64,000 nt of DNA from Rhizobium sp. 2MFCol3.1 (GCF_000377565.1 NZ_KB898354.1:62001-126000), one strand, 5' to 3'. Counted from the stretch's first letter, positions 37,608-46,430 are shown. Numbers and translations are program-made. The notes: generated by a model not told the origin, from the sequence alone.

Positions 37608-38522
37608 ATGACCGCTGCAAGCCGCCCGGATCTGAGCGATATCAACCTCGACGACTGGGTGGAGCGCAGGCTCCCCAGAGCATGGCGACCCTATACGCGT
37701 CTGGCGCGGCTGGATCGTCCCGTTGGGATATGGCTCACGCTTTTCCCATGCTGGGCGGCGCTCATTCAGGCGTCGCACGGCTTTCCCGATATTCGGCAGC
37801 TGCTGATATTTTCGCTCGGCGCCCTGCTGATGAGAAGCGCCGGTTCCACCGTCAATGATATCGCCGACCGCAAGTTTGACGGCCATGTCGAGCGGACGCG
37901 CTTCCGGCCCCTGGCCAATGGCCAGATCAACATCCTGCAGGCACTGAGCTTTCTCGCCGTTCAGCTTGCGCTAGCTGCCTCGCTGCTGTTCTTCCTGTCG
38001 CCCTACACACGGCTGGTCGCGATCTGTGTTGTTCCGCTCGTCTTCATCTATCCACTCTGCAAGCGCTTCACGCACTGGCCACAGGCCGTTCTTGGCGCGG
38101 CGTTCAACTGGGGCATGCTGATGGCCTGGGCCGAGGTCGCCGGGCACATCCCGCTTGGGGCCATCCTGATGTGGGCCGGGGCGATTGCATGGCAGATCGG
38201 CTACGACACGGTCTATGCCTATGTCGACGTCAAGGATGATACCCGGCTTGGGCTGAAATCGACGGCGATCCTGTTTGGTCGGCATGGCAAGGCGATCATT
38301 GGCGTCTTCTACGGCGTGGCCGTTGGCGCATGGGCACTTGGCGGCTGGCTGCTCGGGATGTCGCTGCCTTATATGCTCGGAATTCTGGTGATTGCCGCCC
38401 ATCTTGCGTGGCAGACCGGGCGGATCGACCTTGTTCGCCCAGAGGTGAGTTATCGGCTGTTCCTGGCGAATATCCTGACGGGCTTGCTGCTCGCGGGCGC
38501 GGCAGTGCTGGGAACCCTGTAA
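37608..38522 (+). CDS. ubiA: 4-hydroxybenzoate polyprenyltransferase
   Basis: A 304-residue inner-membrane enzyme that attaches the polyprenyl chain to 4-hydroxybenzoate in ubiquinone synthesis. The first Asp-rich motif is STVNDIADRKFDGHVERTRFRPL and the second is YAYVDVKDDTRLGLKS; about eight to nine membrane helices are expected. I start it at the ATG at 37608, with GGAG 10 bases upstream; a TTG three codons earlier is less likely. It is convergent with rpoH over a shared terminator. Confidence 0.95.
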   Translation: MTAASRPDLSDINLDDWVERRLPRAWRPYTRLARLDRPVGIWLTLFPCWAALIQASHGFPDIRQLLIFSLGALLMRSAGSTVNDIADRKFDGHVERTRFRPLANGQINILQALSFLAVQLALAASLLFFLSPYTRLVAICVVPLVFIYPLCKRFTHWPQAVLGAAFNWGMLMAWAEVAGHIPLGAILMWAGAIAWQIGYDTVYAYVDVKDDTRLGLKSTAILFGRHGKAIIGVFYGVAVGAWALGGWLLGMSLPYMLGILVIAAHLAWQTGRIDLVRPEVSYRLFLANILTGLLLAGAAVLGTL

Positions 38523-38526
38523 ACAA

Positions 38527-38560
38527 AAAGGGCGGGTCGTGAGACCCGCCCTTTCTTTAT
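38527..38560. terminator. bidirectional terminator between ubiA and rpoH
   Basis: A perfect 12-base stem AAAGGGCGGGTC / GACCCGCCCTTT (38527-38538, 38543-38554) with the loop GTGA. T-rich flanks on both strands suit termination of both convergent genes. Confidence 0.9.
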
Positions 38561-38576
38561 TGGAAACCCGTCTGGG

Positions 38577-39485
38577 TTACGCCGTGGCTTCGACGACGCG
38601 GACGGCCTTCGCGCGGTCGAGCGCGTCCTTGCGGACGGCGTCCTGGACTTTTTCGAAGGCGCGGACCTCGATCTGGCGCACGCGCTCGCGGCTGATGTCG
38701 AACTCGCTCGACAAGTCCTCAAGCGTCACCGGATCTTCGGAGAGGCGGCGTGCCTCGAAGATGCGGCGTTCGCGGTCGTTCAGAACGCTCATCGCCTTGG
38801 CCAGCATGCGCCGGCGGGTGTCGAGTTCGTCCTGCTCGATCAGCACGTCTTCCTGGCTGTCATGATCGTCGACGAGCCAATCCTGCCACTGGCCGCTGTC
38901 GCCCTCCGACGCCTTGATCGGCGCGTTGAGCGAGGCGTCGCCGGACAGGCGGCGGTTCATCGAGATCACTTCTTCCTCGGAGACGCGCAGCTTGGTTGCG
39001 ATCTCGGCCACGTGTTCCGGCTTCAGGTCACCTTCGTCGATGGCCTGGATACGGCCCTTCAGGCGACGCAGATTGAAGAACAGACGCTTCTGGTTGGCGG
39101 TGGTGCCCATTTTCACGAGCGACCAGGACCGCAGGATGTATTCCTGGATCGAGGCCTTGATCCACCACATGGCATAAGTTGCCAGGCGGAAACCGCGTTC
39201 CGGGTCGAATTTCTTGACGGCCTGCATCAGACCGACATTGCCTTCGGACACGACTTCGCCGATCGGCAGACCGTAGCCGCGATAACCCATGGCGATCTTG
39301 GCAACAAGACGCAGGTGGCTGGTGACGAGACGATGCGCAGCCTCGCGGTCGCCATGTTCGGAATACCGCTTTGCCAGCATGTATTCTTCCTGCGGCTCCA
39401 ACATCGGGAACTTGCGGATTTCGTCGAGATAACGGTTGAGACCGGCTTCGCCGGCGGTAATGGACGGCAAACTGCTTCGGGCCAT
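38577..39485 (-). CDS. rpoH: RNA polymerase heat-shock sigma factor
   Basis: A 302-residue sigma-32-type factor directing RNA polymerase to heat-shock promoters. Region 2 is intact (LVTSHLRLVAKIAMGYRGYG, DPERGFRLATYAMWWIKASI) and the RpoH box region ANQKRLFFNLRRLKGRI is clear; region 4 ends with ISRERVRQIEVRAFEKVQ. Rhizobia often have two rpoH genes; which one this is cannot be decided here. Control is likely by heat and protein stability as in the family; I could not assign a promoter in the 160 bases upstream with confidence. Confidence 0.95.
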   Translation of the reverse strand: MARSSLPSITAGEAGLNRYLDEIRKFPMLEPQEEYMLAKRYSEHGDREAAHRLVTSHLRLVAKIAMGYRGYGLPIGEVVSEGNVGLMQAVKKFDPERGFRLATYAMWWIKASIQEYILRSWSLVKMGTTANQKRLFFNLRRLKGRIQAIDEGDLKPEHVAEIATKLRVSEEEVISMNRRLSGDASLNAPIKASEGDSGQWQDWLVDDHDSQEDVLIEQDELDTRRRMLAKAMSVLNDRERRIFEARRLSEDPVTLEDLSSEFDISRERVRQIEVRAFEKVQDAVRKDALDRAKAVRVVEATA

Positions 39486-39647
39486 TCTTGCACCCTCCTA
39501 TCTGAATTCCGATCCCCGCTTGGACGCGTCCCTGCGTCTTGAAGGCGAACCGGGAACGTGCGGCTCTGTCAAAGCCCGCACGAAGTCAGTGTAGAGATAA
39601 GTGTGGCAATACCGTAGTTCAAGGCTCAGGCCCGCTTCACGATGCCG

Positions 39648-40682
39648 TTACAGCTCCGCATTGCGCAGTGCGTCGACCAGCGCCACCATATCGTCGGGTA
39701 GCGGTACCTCGAAGCGCATGAGTTCGCCGCTGCGTGGATGCTCGAACTGCAGCATGTAGGCGTGCAGCGCCTGACGGCCGAAACTGTTGACCGCTTTCTT
39801 GGCGGCATCCGGCAGGAGATTGGCCTTGGTCTTGAAGCCCGCGCCATAGACGGTGTCGCCGAGGAGCGGATGGCCGATATGGGCCATGTGAACGCGGATC
39901 TGGTGGGTGCGGCCTGTTTCCAGATGGCACTCGACCAGCGAGGCCAGCGACAGCGCATCCGGCGTCTCGTGGAAACGCTCGATCACTTCGTAATGCGTGA
40001 TCGCCTCGTCGGCATCGGCGGTGCCCGGGCGCTTGACGGCGCGGCGGGTGCGGTCGCCGGTGTCGCGGCCGAGCGGCGCGTCGATGCTGCCGGTCAATGT
40101 GCGCGGACGGCCCCAGACGACGGCCTGGTAGGCGCGCTCGATCGGCATGGTGCGGCCGTGGTCGGCGAACTGGGCCGACAGATGGCGATGCGCGACGTCG
40201 TTCTTGGCGACGACCATGACGCCGGTCGTGTCCTTGTCGAGGCGGTGCACGATCCCGGGACGGCGCACGCCGCCGATGCCCGACAGGCTATCGCCGCAGT
40301 GATAGATCAGGGCGTTGACCAGCGTTCCGTTCCAGTTGCCGGCGGCCGGATGCACGACCATGCCGGATGGCTTGGAGATGACGATCAGGTCGTCGTCTTC
40401 ATAGAGAATGTCGAGCGGGATATTCTCGCCCTTCGGCGTCGGGTCCTCGGGCTCGGGCAGGTTGATCTCGAAGACGTCGCCGGGGCGGACCTTCTTCTGC
40501 GGATCGGCGACGACTGATCCCTTCGACGTGACCTGACCTTCCTTGATCAGCACCTTGACGCGGCTGCGGGAGAATTCCTCGCCGAGCTGAGCCGTCATCC
40601 ACGCATCAAGCCGGCCTTCGGCATGTTCATCCGCCGTCAGGACTTTCATATTGCCGGCTGCTTGTTTAAAGGGGTCGCTCAA
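39648..40682 (-). CDS. RluA/RluD-family pseudouridine synthase
   Basis: A 344-residue RNA-modifying enzyme. An N-terminal S4 RNA-binding domain (about residues 20-80, RLDAWMTAQL, SRSRVKVLIKEGQV) is followed by the catalytic domain with the active-site Asp in GIVHRLDKDTTGVMVVAKN. The RTHQIRVHMAHIGHPLLGD block is also present. Size and the S4 domain favour an RluD-type enzyme acting on helix 69 of 23S rRNA, but RluC cannot be excluded. It is divergent from a small membrane protein gene. Confidence 0.92.
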   Translation of the reverse strand: MSDPFKQAAGNMKVLTADEHAEGRLDAWMTAQLGEEFSRSRVKVLIKEGQVTSKGSVVADPQKKVRPGDVFEINLPEPEDPTPKGENIPLDILYEDDDLIVISKPSGMVVHPAAGNWNGTLVNALIYHCGDSLSGIGGVRRPGIVHRLDKDTTGVMVVAKNDVAHRHLSAQFADHGRTMPIERAYQAVVWGRPRTLTGSIDAPLGRDTGDRTRRAVKRPGTADADEAITHYEVIERFHETPDALSLASLVECHLETGRTHQIRVHMAHIGHPLLGDTVYGAGFKTKANLLPDAAKKAVNSFGRQALHAYMLQFEHPRSGELMRFEVPLPDDMVALVDALRNAEL

Positions 40683-40725
40683 GACGCTTCTTCTCCGAAG
40701 TATTTTATAGAATGGAACGCCATAT

Positions 40726-41112
40726 ATGACGAATGTCCAGCCAGAAGACGATCAGGAAGAAAAGCCCCTCGATCCGGCAATGGAAAATGTCCGACGCAAG
40801 ATGATCCGCCTGCAGATCGTCTCGGGCTTCATCATGTTCGTGAGCCTTATGGCGGTCTTCGGCGCGGTTGTCTACAAGACGATGCGGGCGCCGGCCAAGG
40901 AGCCGGTCGCGATTACATCAGCCGGGATTCCGTCGGATGCGCCGGTTTCCGTGACGGCAAACCTGCCCGCCGGCTTCGTTCTCCAGTCCTCTTCGCTTTC
41001 GGGCGGCCAGATCATGTTCTTCGGCAAGACCGCCGAGGGCGTGGCCAAAGCGCTGGTGTTCGACATCAAGGCCGGAAGCATCATCGCCGACGTGACTGTC
41101 AACGGCGGCTGA
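40726..41112 (+). CDS. small single-pass membrane protein, DUF6476-like
   Basis: A 128-residue protein of unknown function: a short acidic cytoplasmic N-terminus, one membrane helix (about residues 30-52, IVSGFIMFVSLMAVFGAVVY) and a small C-terminal domain that probably lies in the periplasm (LPAGFVLQSSSLSGGQIMFFG). I believe it belongs to the rhizobial DUF6476 family. It lies 5 bases upstream of the RNA methyltransferase gene and is surely cotranscribed with it. Confidence 0.75.
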   Translation: MTNVQPEDDQEEKPLDPAMENVRRKMIRLQIVSGFIMFVSLMAVFGAVVYKTMRAPAKEPVAITSAGIPSDAPVSVTANLPAGFVLQSSSLSGGQIMFFGKTAEGVAKALVFDIKAGSIIADVTVNGG

Positions 41113-41117
41113 TAACG

Positions 41118-41939
41118 ATGGCCCCTCGGCTGATTGCGATCGACAATGCCGACGACCCTGAGATCGCCGAGTTTCGCGATATTCGCGAGCGCGATCTGAC
41201 CGGGCGGCATAACCGGTTTATCGCCGAGGGCACCGTCGTGCTGCGCATGCTGGCCGAGGCGCATCGGGCGGGCGGCGATTTCGCGGCCGAGAAGGTGCTT
41301 TTGCTGCGCAACCGCGTCGAGGGCGTTGCCGATATTCTCGAGCGGCTGCCTGATGACGTTCCCGTCTACATCGCGGAAGCGGATGTGCTCGACCGTATCG
41401 TCGGCTTCCATCTGCATCGCGGCGTGCTGGCCCTGGGGCGGCGACAGCCACGGTCTGGCGCGCTGATCGATCGGTTGCCCGAGCGCTCGCTGGTGCTGGT
41501 CGGGTGCGGCATTTCCAATCACGACAATGCCGGCTCGATGTTCCGCAATGCGGCTGCGTTCGATGCCGATGCGATCTTCCTCGACGAGACCTCGTGCGAT
41601 CCGCTCTATCGCAAGGCGATGCGCGTTTCGGTCGGATCGGTGTTGAGCGTTCCCTACCAACGCGGTGGTGACGCGGTGGAGCTGCTCACGCAACTCGCCG
41701 AGCGGGATTTCGCCATCTGGACACTGTCGCCGCGCGGCGAGGTCGATATCCGCTCCATTCCGGCCTCGGAGCGCATGGCGCTGGCGGTCGGCACGGAAGG
41801 CGAGGGGTTGCCGCAGGCGGTGCTGTCGCGCTTCCGCAGCGCCCGCATTCCGCAATCGCCGGGGCTCGATAGCCTCAACGTCGCGACCGCGACCGGTATC
41901 GCGCTGTTTGCCATGTCTTCCACGGCCAAGCGTATCTGA
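41118..41939 (+). CDS. TrmH/SpoU-family RNA 2'-O-methyltransferase
   Basis: A 273-residue SPOUT methyltransferase. An N-terminal substrate-binding part (about 1-105) precedes the knotted domain with motif 1 in SNHDNAGSMFRNAAAFDADA, motif 2 in MALAVGTEGEGLP and motif 3 in SLNVATATGIALFA. The target (tRNA or rRNA ribose) is not clear; it is not obviously TrmL or RlmB. I start it at the ATG at 41118. The longer frame open upstream is a shadow of the small membrane protein gene. Confidence 0.9.
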   Translation: MAPRLIAIDNADDPEIAEFRDIRERDLTGRHNRFIAEGTVVLRMLAEAHRAGGDFAAEKVLLLRNRVEGVADILERLPDDVPVYIAEADVLDRIVGFHLHRGVLALGRRQPRSGALIDRLPERSLVLVGCGISNHDNAGSMFRNAAAFDADAIFLDETSCDPLYRKAMRVSVGSVLSVPYQRGGDAVELLTQLAERDFAIWTLSPRGEVDIRSIPASERMALAVGTEGEGLPQAVLSRFRSARIPQSPGLDSLNVATATGIALFAMSSTAKRI

Positions 41940-41953
41940 GATCTGCTGGCGGC

Positions 41954-43114
41954 TCAGCCGGGCTGCGACAGGATCGTGGCGGCGCGCTGGGCGAGGTCGA
42001 TGCGCTCGTCTTCCTTGGTCTCCGTCGTCTCCGGCAGCAGCTCGCGGATCGGCGAGGATTTGCCTTCGTTGATCGCGGTCAGGGCCACCATGTCGGCGGC
42101 GATGGTCGCGATCTCTTCGCGGATCGCGCCGTCGTTGGAGGTGTTCAGCCTGGCGGCGAGGATTTCCTCGGAAACGGCGGCGCTGCGGGCGCGCACTTCT
42201 TCGGCGAGGCGGGCTGCGACCGCGGCGGTGTCGAGTTCTGAGATCGGGGCTTCTTCCGGCACGGGCTTTTCCTGCGGCGGGATGAGAACGAGGGGAGCAA
42301 GGCCGGCGGAGCGTAGCGCGCGGTTTGCCTTGCGCATGTCGGCATTGGCGGCCTTCACCTGATCCTTGAGCTTGGTCAGGTCCTGCTGACGGCGCGTCAG
42401 AAGCGCTTCCTTGTCGGCAAGGGTCGCCTTGTCGCGCTCGGCGCGGTCTTCGAGGCGCAGAACCGCGTGTTCCTGCTGTGTCAGTTTCTGTTCGGCATCC
42501 TTGGCGCGCTTCTGCAGCAGGCCGACGTCCTGGCGAAGTTCGTCGCGCTCGGTGCGCAATCCGCTATGCTTGAAATTGAGGTTTTCGAGCTCGGTCTCGC
42601 GCGCAGCCATGTCGATCTTCAGATTGTCGGTCTGTTCGACGATCTTGTTCAGGCGGATACGCAGCGCGTCGAGCTCGCCTTCCTTGGCTGCACTGGCCTG
42701 TTCGGCGATGTGCAGGCTCGTCTTCAGCTGGCTGATATAGTTCTCGTCCTTGCGCAGATGCGAGCGCAGTTCGGCAGCCTCGACGCTCATGTCGGCGATC
42801 TGGGCCTGAAGCGCGCTGATCTCGGAGGCGAAGTGACCGGCGTCGCGGGCGATCTGGTCGTGCTTCAACTGCAGCGACATCGACTTTTCGCGCTCGCGAA
42901 TCAGATCCTGTGTGGTGCGGGCGTTTTCGGCGGCATAAAGCGCGCGGACCATGTCCTTTTGCGCACGCACTTCCTGGGGGCTGAGCGGCATCGTCGCCCG
43001 CATGCGGTTTTCCGTGTACCAGACGATACGGCGATGAACGGCAGGCGATACGAGGAAAACCAGGAACGCCGCGGCCAGAAAGCCCAATCCGAACAAGAGC
43101 GCGTATTCGATCAC
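41954..43114 (-). CDS. membrane-anchored coiled-coil protein
   Basis: A 386-residue protein of unknown function. One N-terminal membrane helix (residues about 4-24, ALLFGLGFLAAAFLVFLVSP) is followed by HRRIVWYTENRMRATMPLSP, which I recall as common to this rhizobial group, and then a long alpha-helical coiled coil (about 60-270). The C-terminal tail is acidic and Pro-rich. It resembles scaffold-like proteins of the cell envelope, but no partner is evident. It is convergent with the SpoU gene. Confidence 0.8.
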   Translation of the reverse strand: MIEYALLFGLGFLAAAFLVFLVSPAVHRRIVWYTENRMRATMPLSPQEVRAQKDMVRALYAAENARTTQDLIREREKSMSLQLKHDQIARDAGHFASEISALQAQIADMSVEAAELRSHLRKDENYISQLKTSLHIAEQASAAKEGELDALRIRLNKIVEQTDNLKIDMAARETELENLNFKHSGLRTERDELRQDVGLLQKRAKDAEQKLTQQEHAVLRLEDRAERDKATLADKEALLTRRQQDLTKLKDQVKAANADMRKANRALRSAGLAPLVLIPPQEKPVPEEAPISELDTAAVAARLAEEVRARSAAVSEEILAARLNTSNDGAIREEIATIAADMVALTAINEGKSSPIRELLPETTETKEDERIDLAQRAATILSQPG

Positions 43115-43195
43115 GGCGAGGCCACTGCTTCCAGAAGTTGATTTGCGTCAGCCAATGATTAAGCGGCCAACGCCGTTAGGGCAAGTGGCGGATGG

Positions 43196-43223
43196 GTCAC
43201 GGCGACACAGAGTTCGCCGTGAC
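43196..43223 (-). terminator. hairpin after eipA
   Basis: A perfect 10-base stem GTCACGGCGA / TCGCCGTGAC with an 8-base loop lies 8 bases after the eipA stop. There is no T-run on the minus strand. Confidence 0.5.
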
Positions 43224-43230
43224 GACGATG

Positions 43231-43827
43231 TCAGAAGGGGTTCCAGGTCGGATTCGGGGTAATCTTGATGTAGCCGACGTTGAGGCCGAGGCGGGCGCCG
43301 ACGCCGGTGCGGATCGGCACGACGAGAACATTGTTGTTCTTGAGCAGCGTCATGCCGAAGCCGGCGATGACGAAGGCCTGGCCGCTGACGCCGCCGAAGC
43401 GGGCATAGATCGCGTCGGTCGAGGGCAGGTCGTAGACCAGCATCATGACGCGCGTGCCCTGGCCACCGTAGTCGATGCCGAGCGAGGGGCCCTGCCAGTA
43501 GAGCGGATGCTCGCCGGCGTTCTTGGTATTCAGCTGGCCTTCGCCATAGGTCAGGCCGGCGATGAAGGCGCCGGAGCCTTCCTGGCCGAGAATGTAGCCG
43601 TTCGGCAAACCGTACTTCTGGAACGCAGTCTCTACGGCCTTGGCAAGGCCGCCGCTGGTCGAGCCGAAGAAGGAATGGCCGGCGTCGACGATTTCCTGAA
43701 CCGAATATTGATCGTTTCTGGCCTGCTGGGCCGCAGCCTGGGTCGCGACGAGCATCAGGCACGAAATCGCGAGCATCGAGACCCGCCGGCAGTCGGCCAG
43801 GAATCTTCCTAGGATTGAGGGGCGCAT
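43231..43827 (-). CDS. eipA: EipA-like envelope integrity protein (DUF1134)
   Basis: A 198-residue periplasmic protein. A signal peptide ends near ATQAAAQQ (about residue 34), and the rest is the DUF1134 fold (GHSFFGSTSGGLAKAVETAF, GSGAFIAGLTYGEGQL, PIRTGVGARLGLNVGYI). In Brucella the DUF1134 protein EipA supports envelope integrity and virulence, and its gene is activated by CtrA. Here it is divergent from chpT with a CtrA-like box between them, in line with that control. Confidence 0.88.
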   Translation of the reverse strand: MRPSILGRFLADCRRVSMLAISCLMLVATQAAAQQARNDQYSVQEIVDAGHSFFGSTSGGLAKAVETAFQKYGLPNGYILGQEGSGAFIAGLTYGEGQLNTKNAGEHPLYWQGPSLGIDYGGQGTRVMMLVYDLPSTDAIYARFGGVSGQAFVIAGFGMTLLKNNNVLVVPIRTGVGARLGLNVGYIKITPNPTWNPF

Positions 43828-43898
43828 GGTGTCATCCGTTCATCATGGTCGATACATGGTGCCGTTTCCGGCGTTTCTATCATTTTGCGCGGATGGTC

Positions 43899-43913
43899 TT
43901 AACAATCGGTTTA
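43899..43913. promoter_or_regulatory. CtrA-box-like site between eipA and chpT
   Basis: TTAA-CAATCGG-TTTA matches the CtrA consensus TTAA-N7-TTAA with one mismatch. It lies 72 bases upstream of eipA and 103 bases upstream of chpT, and could serve either. Confidence 0.6.
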
Positions 43914-44015
43914 CCAAATATGGTGTCATTATGGCGCCGAGTACGCTCGCAAACTTCGTGCAATGATGAAGCAATATGTGTGGCGGAATGAATCACCGCC
44001 CTCTTGGAGACAATG

Positions 44016-44663
44016 ATGTCGAAGAATCCAAACCTTACCCTGACCGGCCCAGATCTGGCCGCGCTTCTCTGCAGCCGTGTTTGCCATGACGTCATCTCGC
44101 CCGTCGGCGCGATCAACAACGGCCTTGAACTGCTCGACGAGGGCGGCGCCGATGCAGACGCCATGGATCTTATCCGCACCAGCGCGCTGAACGCGTCGGT
44201 TCGTCTCAAATTCGCACGCCTTGCCTTCGGCGCTTCCGGCTCCGTCGGCGCTTCGATCGATACCGGTGAGGCAGAACGCGCCGCTAAGGATTTCGCCGCC
44301 GCCGAGAAGAAGACCGAAGTGGTCTGGAACGGACCACGCGCGATCATCGCGAAGAACCGCGTCAAGCTGCTGCTCAATCTGTTCCTCGTCGCTTATTCTT
44401 CCATTCCGCGCGGTGGACAGATCGATATCACGCTCGAGAACCCGGAATTCGACGCCAAGTTCACGCTCGTCGCCAAGGGCAAGCTGATGCGCCTGCCGCC
44501 GAAGTTCGTCGAGATTTCGACCGGTGAGATCGAAGAAGCGATCGATGCGCACACGATCCAGCCTTATTACGCAGTGCTTCTCGCGGAAGAGTGCGGCATG
44601 AAGCTTGGCCATAGCGCCAGCGCCGAAGAGATCGTCTTCACCGCCGAAGTCATTCCGGCCTGA
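44016..44663 (+). CDS. chpT: histidine phosphotransferase ChpT
   Basis: A 215-residue phosphorelay protein that passes phosphate from CckA to CtrA and CpdR. The N-terminal dimerisation/phosphotransfer helix has the phospho-accepting His near residue 24 in SRVCHDVISPVGAINNGLELL. The C-terminal half is a degenerate kinase ATPase-like fold without nucleotide-binding boxes. I start it at the ATG at 44016, with GGAGA 5 bases upstream; an ATG three bases earlier and a TTG at 44004 are alternatives. It is followed by a small receiver gene and then ctrA, its target, on the other strand. Confidence 0.93.
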   Translation: MSKNPNLTLTGPDLAALLCSRVCHDVISPVGAINNGLELLDEGGADADAMDLIRTSALNASVRLKFARLAFGASGSVGASIDTGEAERAAKDFAAAEKKTEVVWNGPRAIIAKNRVKLLLNLFLVAYSSIPRGGQIDITLENPEFDAKFTLVAKGKLMRLPPKFVEISTGEIEEAIDAHTIQPYYAVLLAEECGMKLGHSASAEEIVFTAEVIPA

Positions 44664-44674
44664 TCTAAAACAGC

Positions 44675-44693
44675 GCCGGGATAGATTCCCGGC
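44675..44693 (+). terminator. hairpin after chpT
   Basis: GCCGGGA / TCCCGGC with a 5-base loop begins 12 bases after the chpT stop. The flank is not T-rich, so some read-through into the receiver gene is possible. Confidence 0.5.
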
Positions 44694-44790
44694 ACATTGC
44701 TTGTATCGAAGTAATACTTCCTTAGCCGAATGTTTCTATCCTTGCCCGTGAAGATGCCCGCCGGGACAGAAGCTGGGCAATGGAGCAGCG

Positions 44791-45153
44791 ATGCAAAGGT
44801 TCATGATCACCGATTCGTCGGACGTCGTTCGTAAAGTCGGGAAGCGGATTCTCTCTGAACTCGACTTCATGGTCAGTGAAGCCTCCAGCGCCAGCGAAGC
44901 ATTGTCCCATTGCCAGGTGGAGCTGCCCGATTACCTGATCGTCGATTCATCCATGGATGGAGCGCTTGATCTGATCGTGGCGGTTCGCGCCATGGAAGGC
45001 GGCAAGGAGGTCAAGATCTACTATTGCGTGATCGAGGCCGACCTGAAGAAGCTGATGATGGGCAAGCGGGCAGGGGCGACAGATTTCCTGCTCAAGCCCT
45101 TCGACCGCAAGATCCTGACCGCGGTCTTCGGCAATCGCGCCATCGCAGCCTGA
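44791..45153 (+). CDS. stand-alone atypical receiver-domain protein
   Basis: A 120-residue single receiver domain. The likely phospho-acceptor Asp52 (YLIVDSSMDG) and the conserved Lys102 (LLKPFD) are present. Only one acidic residue (Asp8) is seen where two are usual, and the switch Thr/Ser position aligns with Val80 (YYCVIEA). It is therefore probably altered in phosphorylation or conformational signalling. It lies between chpT and ctrA, so a role in the CckA-ChpT-CtrA relay is likely. It does not read as CpdR or DivK. Strong terminators follow. Confidence 0.85.
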   Translation: MQRFMITDSSDVVRKVGKRILSELDFMVSEASSASEALSHCQVELPDYLIVDSSMDGALDLIVAVRAMEGGKEVKIYYCVIEADLKKLMMGKRAGATDFLLKPFDRKILTAVFGNRAIAA

Positions 45154-45177
45154 TATTCCCATTCGATCCACATGCAG

Positions 45178-45200
45178 AAGCCGCCTTCAGGGCGGCTTTT
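45178..45200 (+). terminator. Rho-independent terminator of the receiver gene
   Basis: Stem AAGCCGCC / GGCGGCTT with a 5-base loop (45186-45190) and a TT tail, 25 bases after the stop. Confidence 0.85.
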
Positions 45201-45226
45201 GTCGTTTCAGACGTGTTCATGGACAC

Positions 45227-45255
45227 AAAAAATCCCGCCGTGAAGGCGGGATTTT
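45227..45255 (-). terminator. Rho-independent terminator of ctrA
   Basis: Stem ATCCCGCC / GGCGGGAT flanked by A-runs on the left, which read as a T-run on the minus strand. It lies 34 bases after the ctrA stop and, facing the receiver-gene terminator, insulates the two convergent genes. Confidence 0.88.
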
Positions 45256-45288
45256 AGGGATGATCGGCGTAGGGACCGAAATCGGATA

Positions 45289-45990
45289 TCAGGCTGTTTC
45301 GGCGTACTCGGCGCCATCCGGCTCGCGCAGAACGTAGCCGCGGCCCCAGACGGTTTCGATGTAGTTTGCGCCGCCGGCAGCGTTTGCAAGCTTCTTGCGC
45401 AGCTTGCAGATGAAGACGTCGATGATCTTCAGTTCCGGCTCGTCCATGCCGCCGTAAAGGTGGTTCAGGAACATTTCCTTGGTGAGCGTGGTGCCCTTGC
45501 GGAGCGAAAGCAGCTCCAGCATCTGGTATTCCTTGCCCGTCAGGTGAACGCGCTGGCCACCGACTTCGACGGTCTTGGCGTCGAGGTTGACGATCAGTTC
45601 GCCGGTCATGATGACCGACTGGGCGTGACCCTTGGAACGACGGACGATCGCGTGGATGCGAGCAACCAGTTCGTCCTTGTGGAAAGGCTTGGTCATGTAG
45701 TCGTCGGCACCGAAGCCGAGACCGCGAACCTTGTCCTCGATGCCGGCCATGCCGGAGAGGATCAGGATCGGTGTTTTAACCTTGGACAGACGGAGAGTGC
45801 GGAGCACTTCATATCCGGACATGTCTGGAAGGTTAAGATCAAGAAGGATGATATCATAATCATACAACTTGCCGAGATCGACGCCTTCTTCACCAAGATC
45901 GGTGGTGTAGACGTTGAAACTTTCTGACTTGAGCATCAGTTCGATGCTCTGCGCTGTCGCGCTGTCATCTTCGATGAGTAGTACCCGCAT
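45289..45990 (-). CDS. ctrA: cell-cycle response regulator CtrA
   Basis: A 233-residue OmpR-type regulator, the master controller of cell-cycle, motility and envelope genes in alphaproteobacteria. The receiver has the Asp pair near residues 8-9, phospho-Asp51 ([10 protein letters not shown]) and the conserved Lys (YMTKPF); the winged helix C-terminal domain ends with [13 protein letters not shown]. chpT, which delivers its phosphate, and sciP, its inhibitor, are both within 2.5 kb. Its upstream region has a CtrA-like box and GANTC sites, suggesting autoregulation and methylation control. Confidence 0.98.
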   Translation of the reverse strand: MRVLLIEDDSATAQSIELMLKSESFNVYTTDLGEEGVDLGKLYDYDIILLDLNLPDMSGYEVLRTLRLSKVKTPILILSGMAGIEDKVRGLGFGADDYMTKPFHKDELVARIHAIVRRSKGHAQSVIMTGELIVNLDAKTVEVGGQRVHLTGKEYQMLELLSLRKGTTLTKEMFLNHLYGGMDEPELKIIDVFICKLRKKLANAAGGANYIETVWGRGYVLREPDGAEYAETA

Positions 45991-46430
45991 TCTTATCCCC
46001 TTTACCGCCGCCGAAAGGTGGTCTGGCCCCTACGCGATACAGAAATGTCACTGCGTGATTTGGAAGCTGCCACGAAATGGTTAACAAATTCTGATTCACT
46101 CTGGCAAGAGGTAATCAATTTATTAAATATTTTGTCCATTCCGCTGTTTTCCAACGAGAACCCGCAAGGCCCTCTTCTCAACTGTTACATTAAGAAAGGC
46201 CGGCAAGCGATTCATTCGACTCACCAATGAAACGGACCGGAAATCGCGTAGTTGTGTTTACCGACCCTTAAATCATCGGCACTATCATTAACGATGCCCG
46301 TAAACGAAAGGTTACCAGCGGTAGGTTTTTGTTAACGCCGAGGGAAATTTTTTGGGCAAGTCGCATGACAGCGGCAGCTAATGGGCGGTTTCAAGTGAAG
46401 CCGGGGTCTCGCATCACTGGAGTAATGCGT
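45991..46430. promoter_or_regulatory. ctrA-fliJ divergent control region
   Basis: A 440-base AT-richer region without a credible gene. It has one good CtrA-like box, TTTA-CCGACCC-TTAA (46257-46271), and weaker TTAA-type half-sites at 46081 and around 46112-46126. It also holds three GANTC sites for the CcrM methylase (46093-46097, 46209-46213, 46218-46222). CtrA autoregulation and GANTC methylation of the ctrA promoter are established in Caulobacter; the same here is inference. A 70-codon frame inside (46018-46230) lacks coding character. Confidence 0.65.

Noticed and set aside
35003..37645. 880-codon minus-strand reading frame opposite the Pro/Glu-rich gene
   Set aside because: Arg/Gly/Leu-rich composition without motifs; the plus-strand gene has a start, membrane span and terminator that make sense.
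39486..39647. Heat-shock-type promoter for rpoH
   Set aside because: I looked for a sigma-32-type -35/-10 pair upstream of rpoH on the minus strand and found no match I could defend.
46018..46230. Possible 70-codon gene in the ctrA-fliJ region
   Set aside because: AT-rich, lacks the codon bias of neighbours, has no ATG with a ribosome site, and overlaps control sites.
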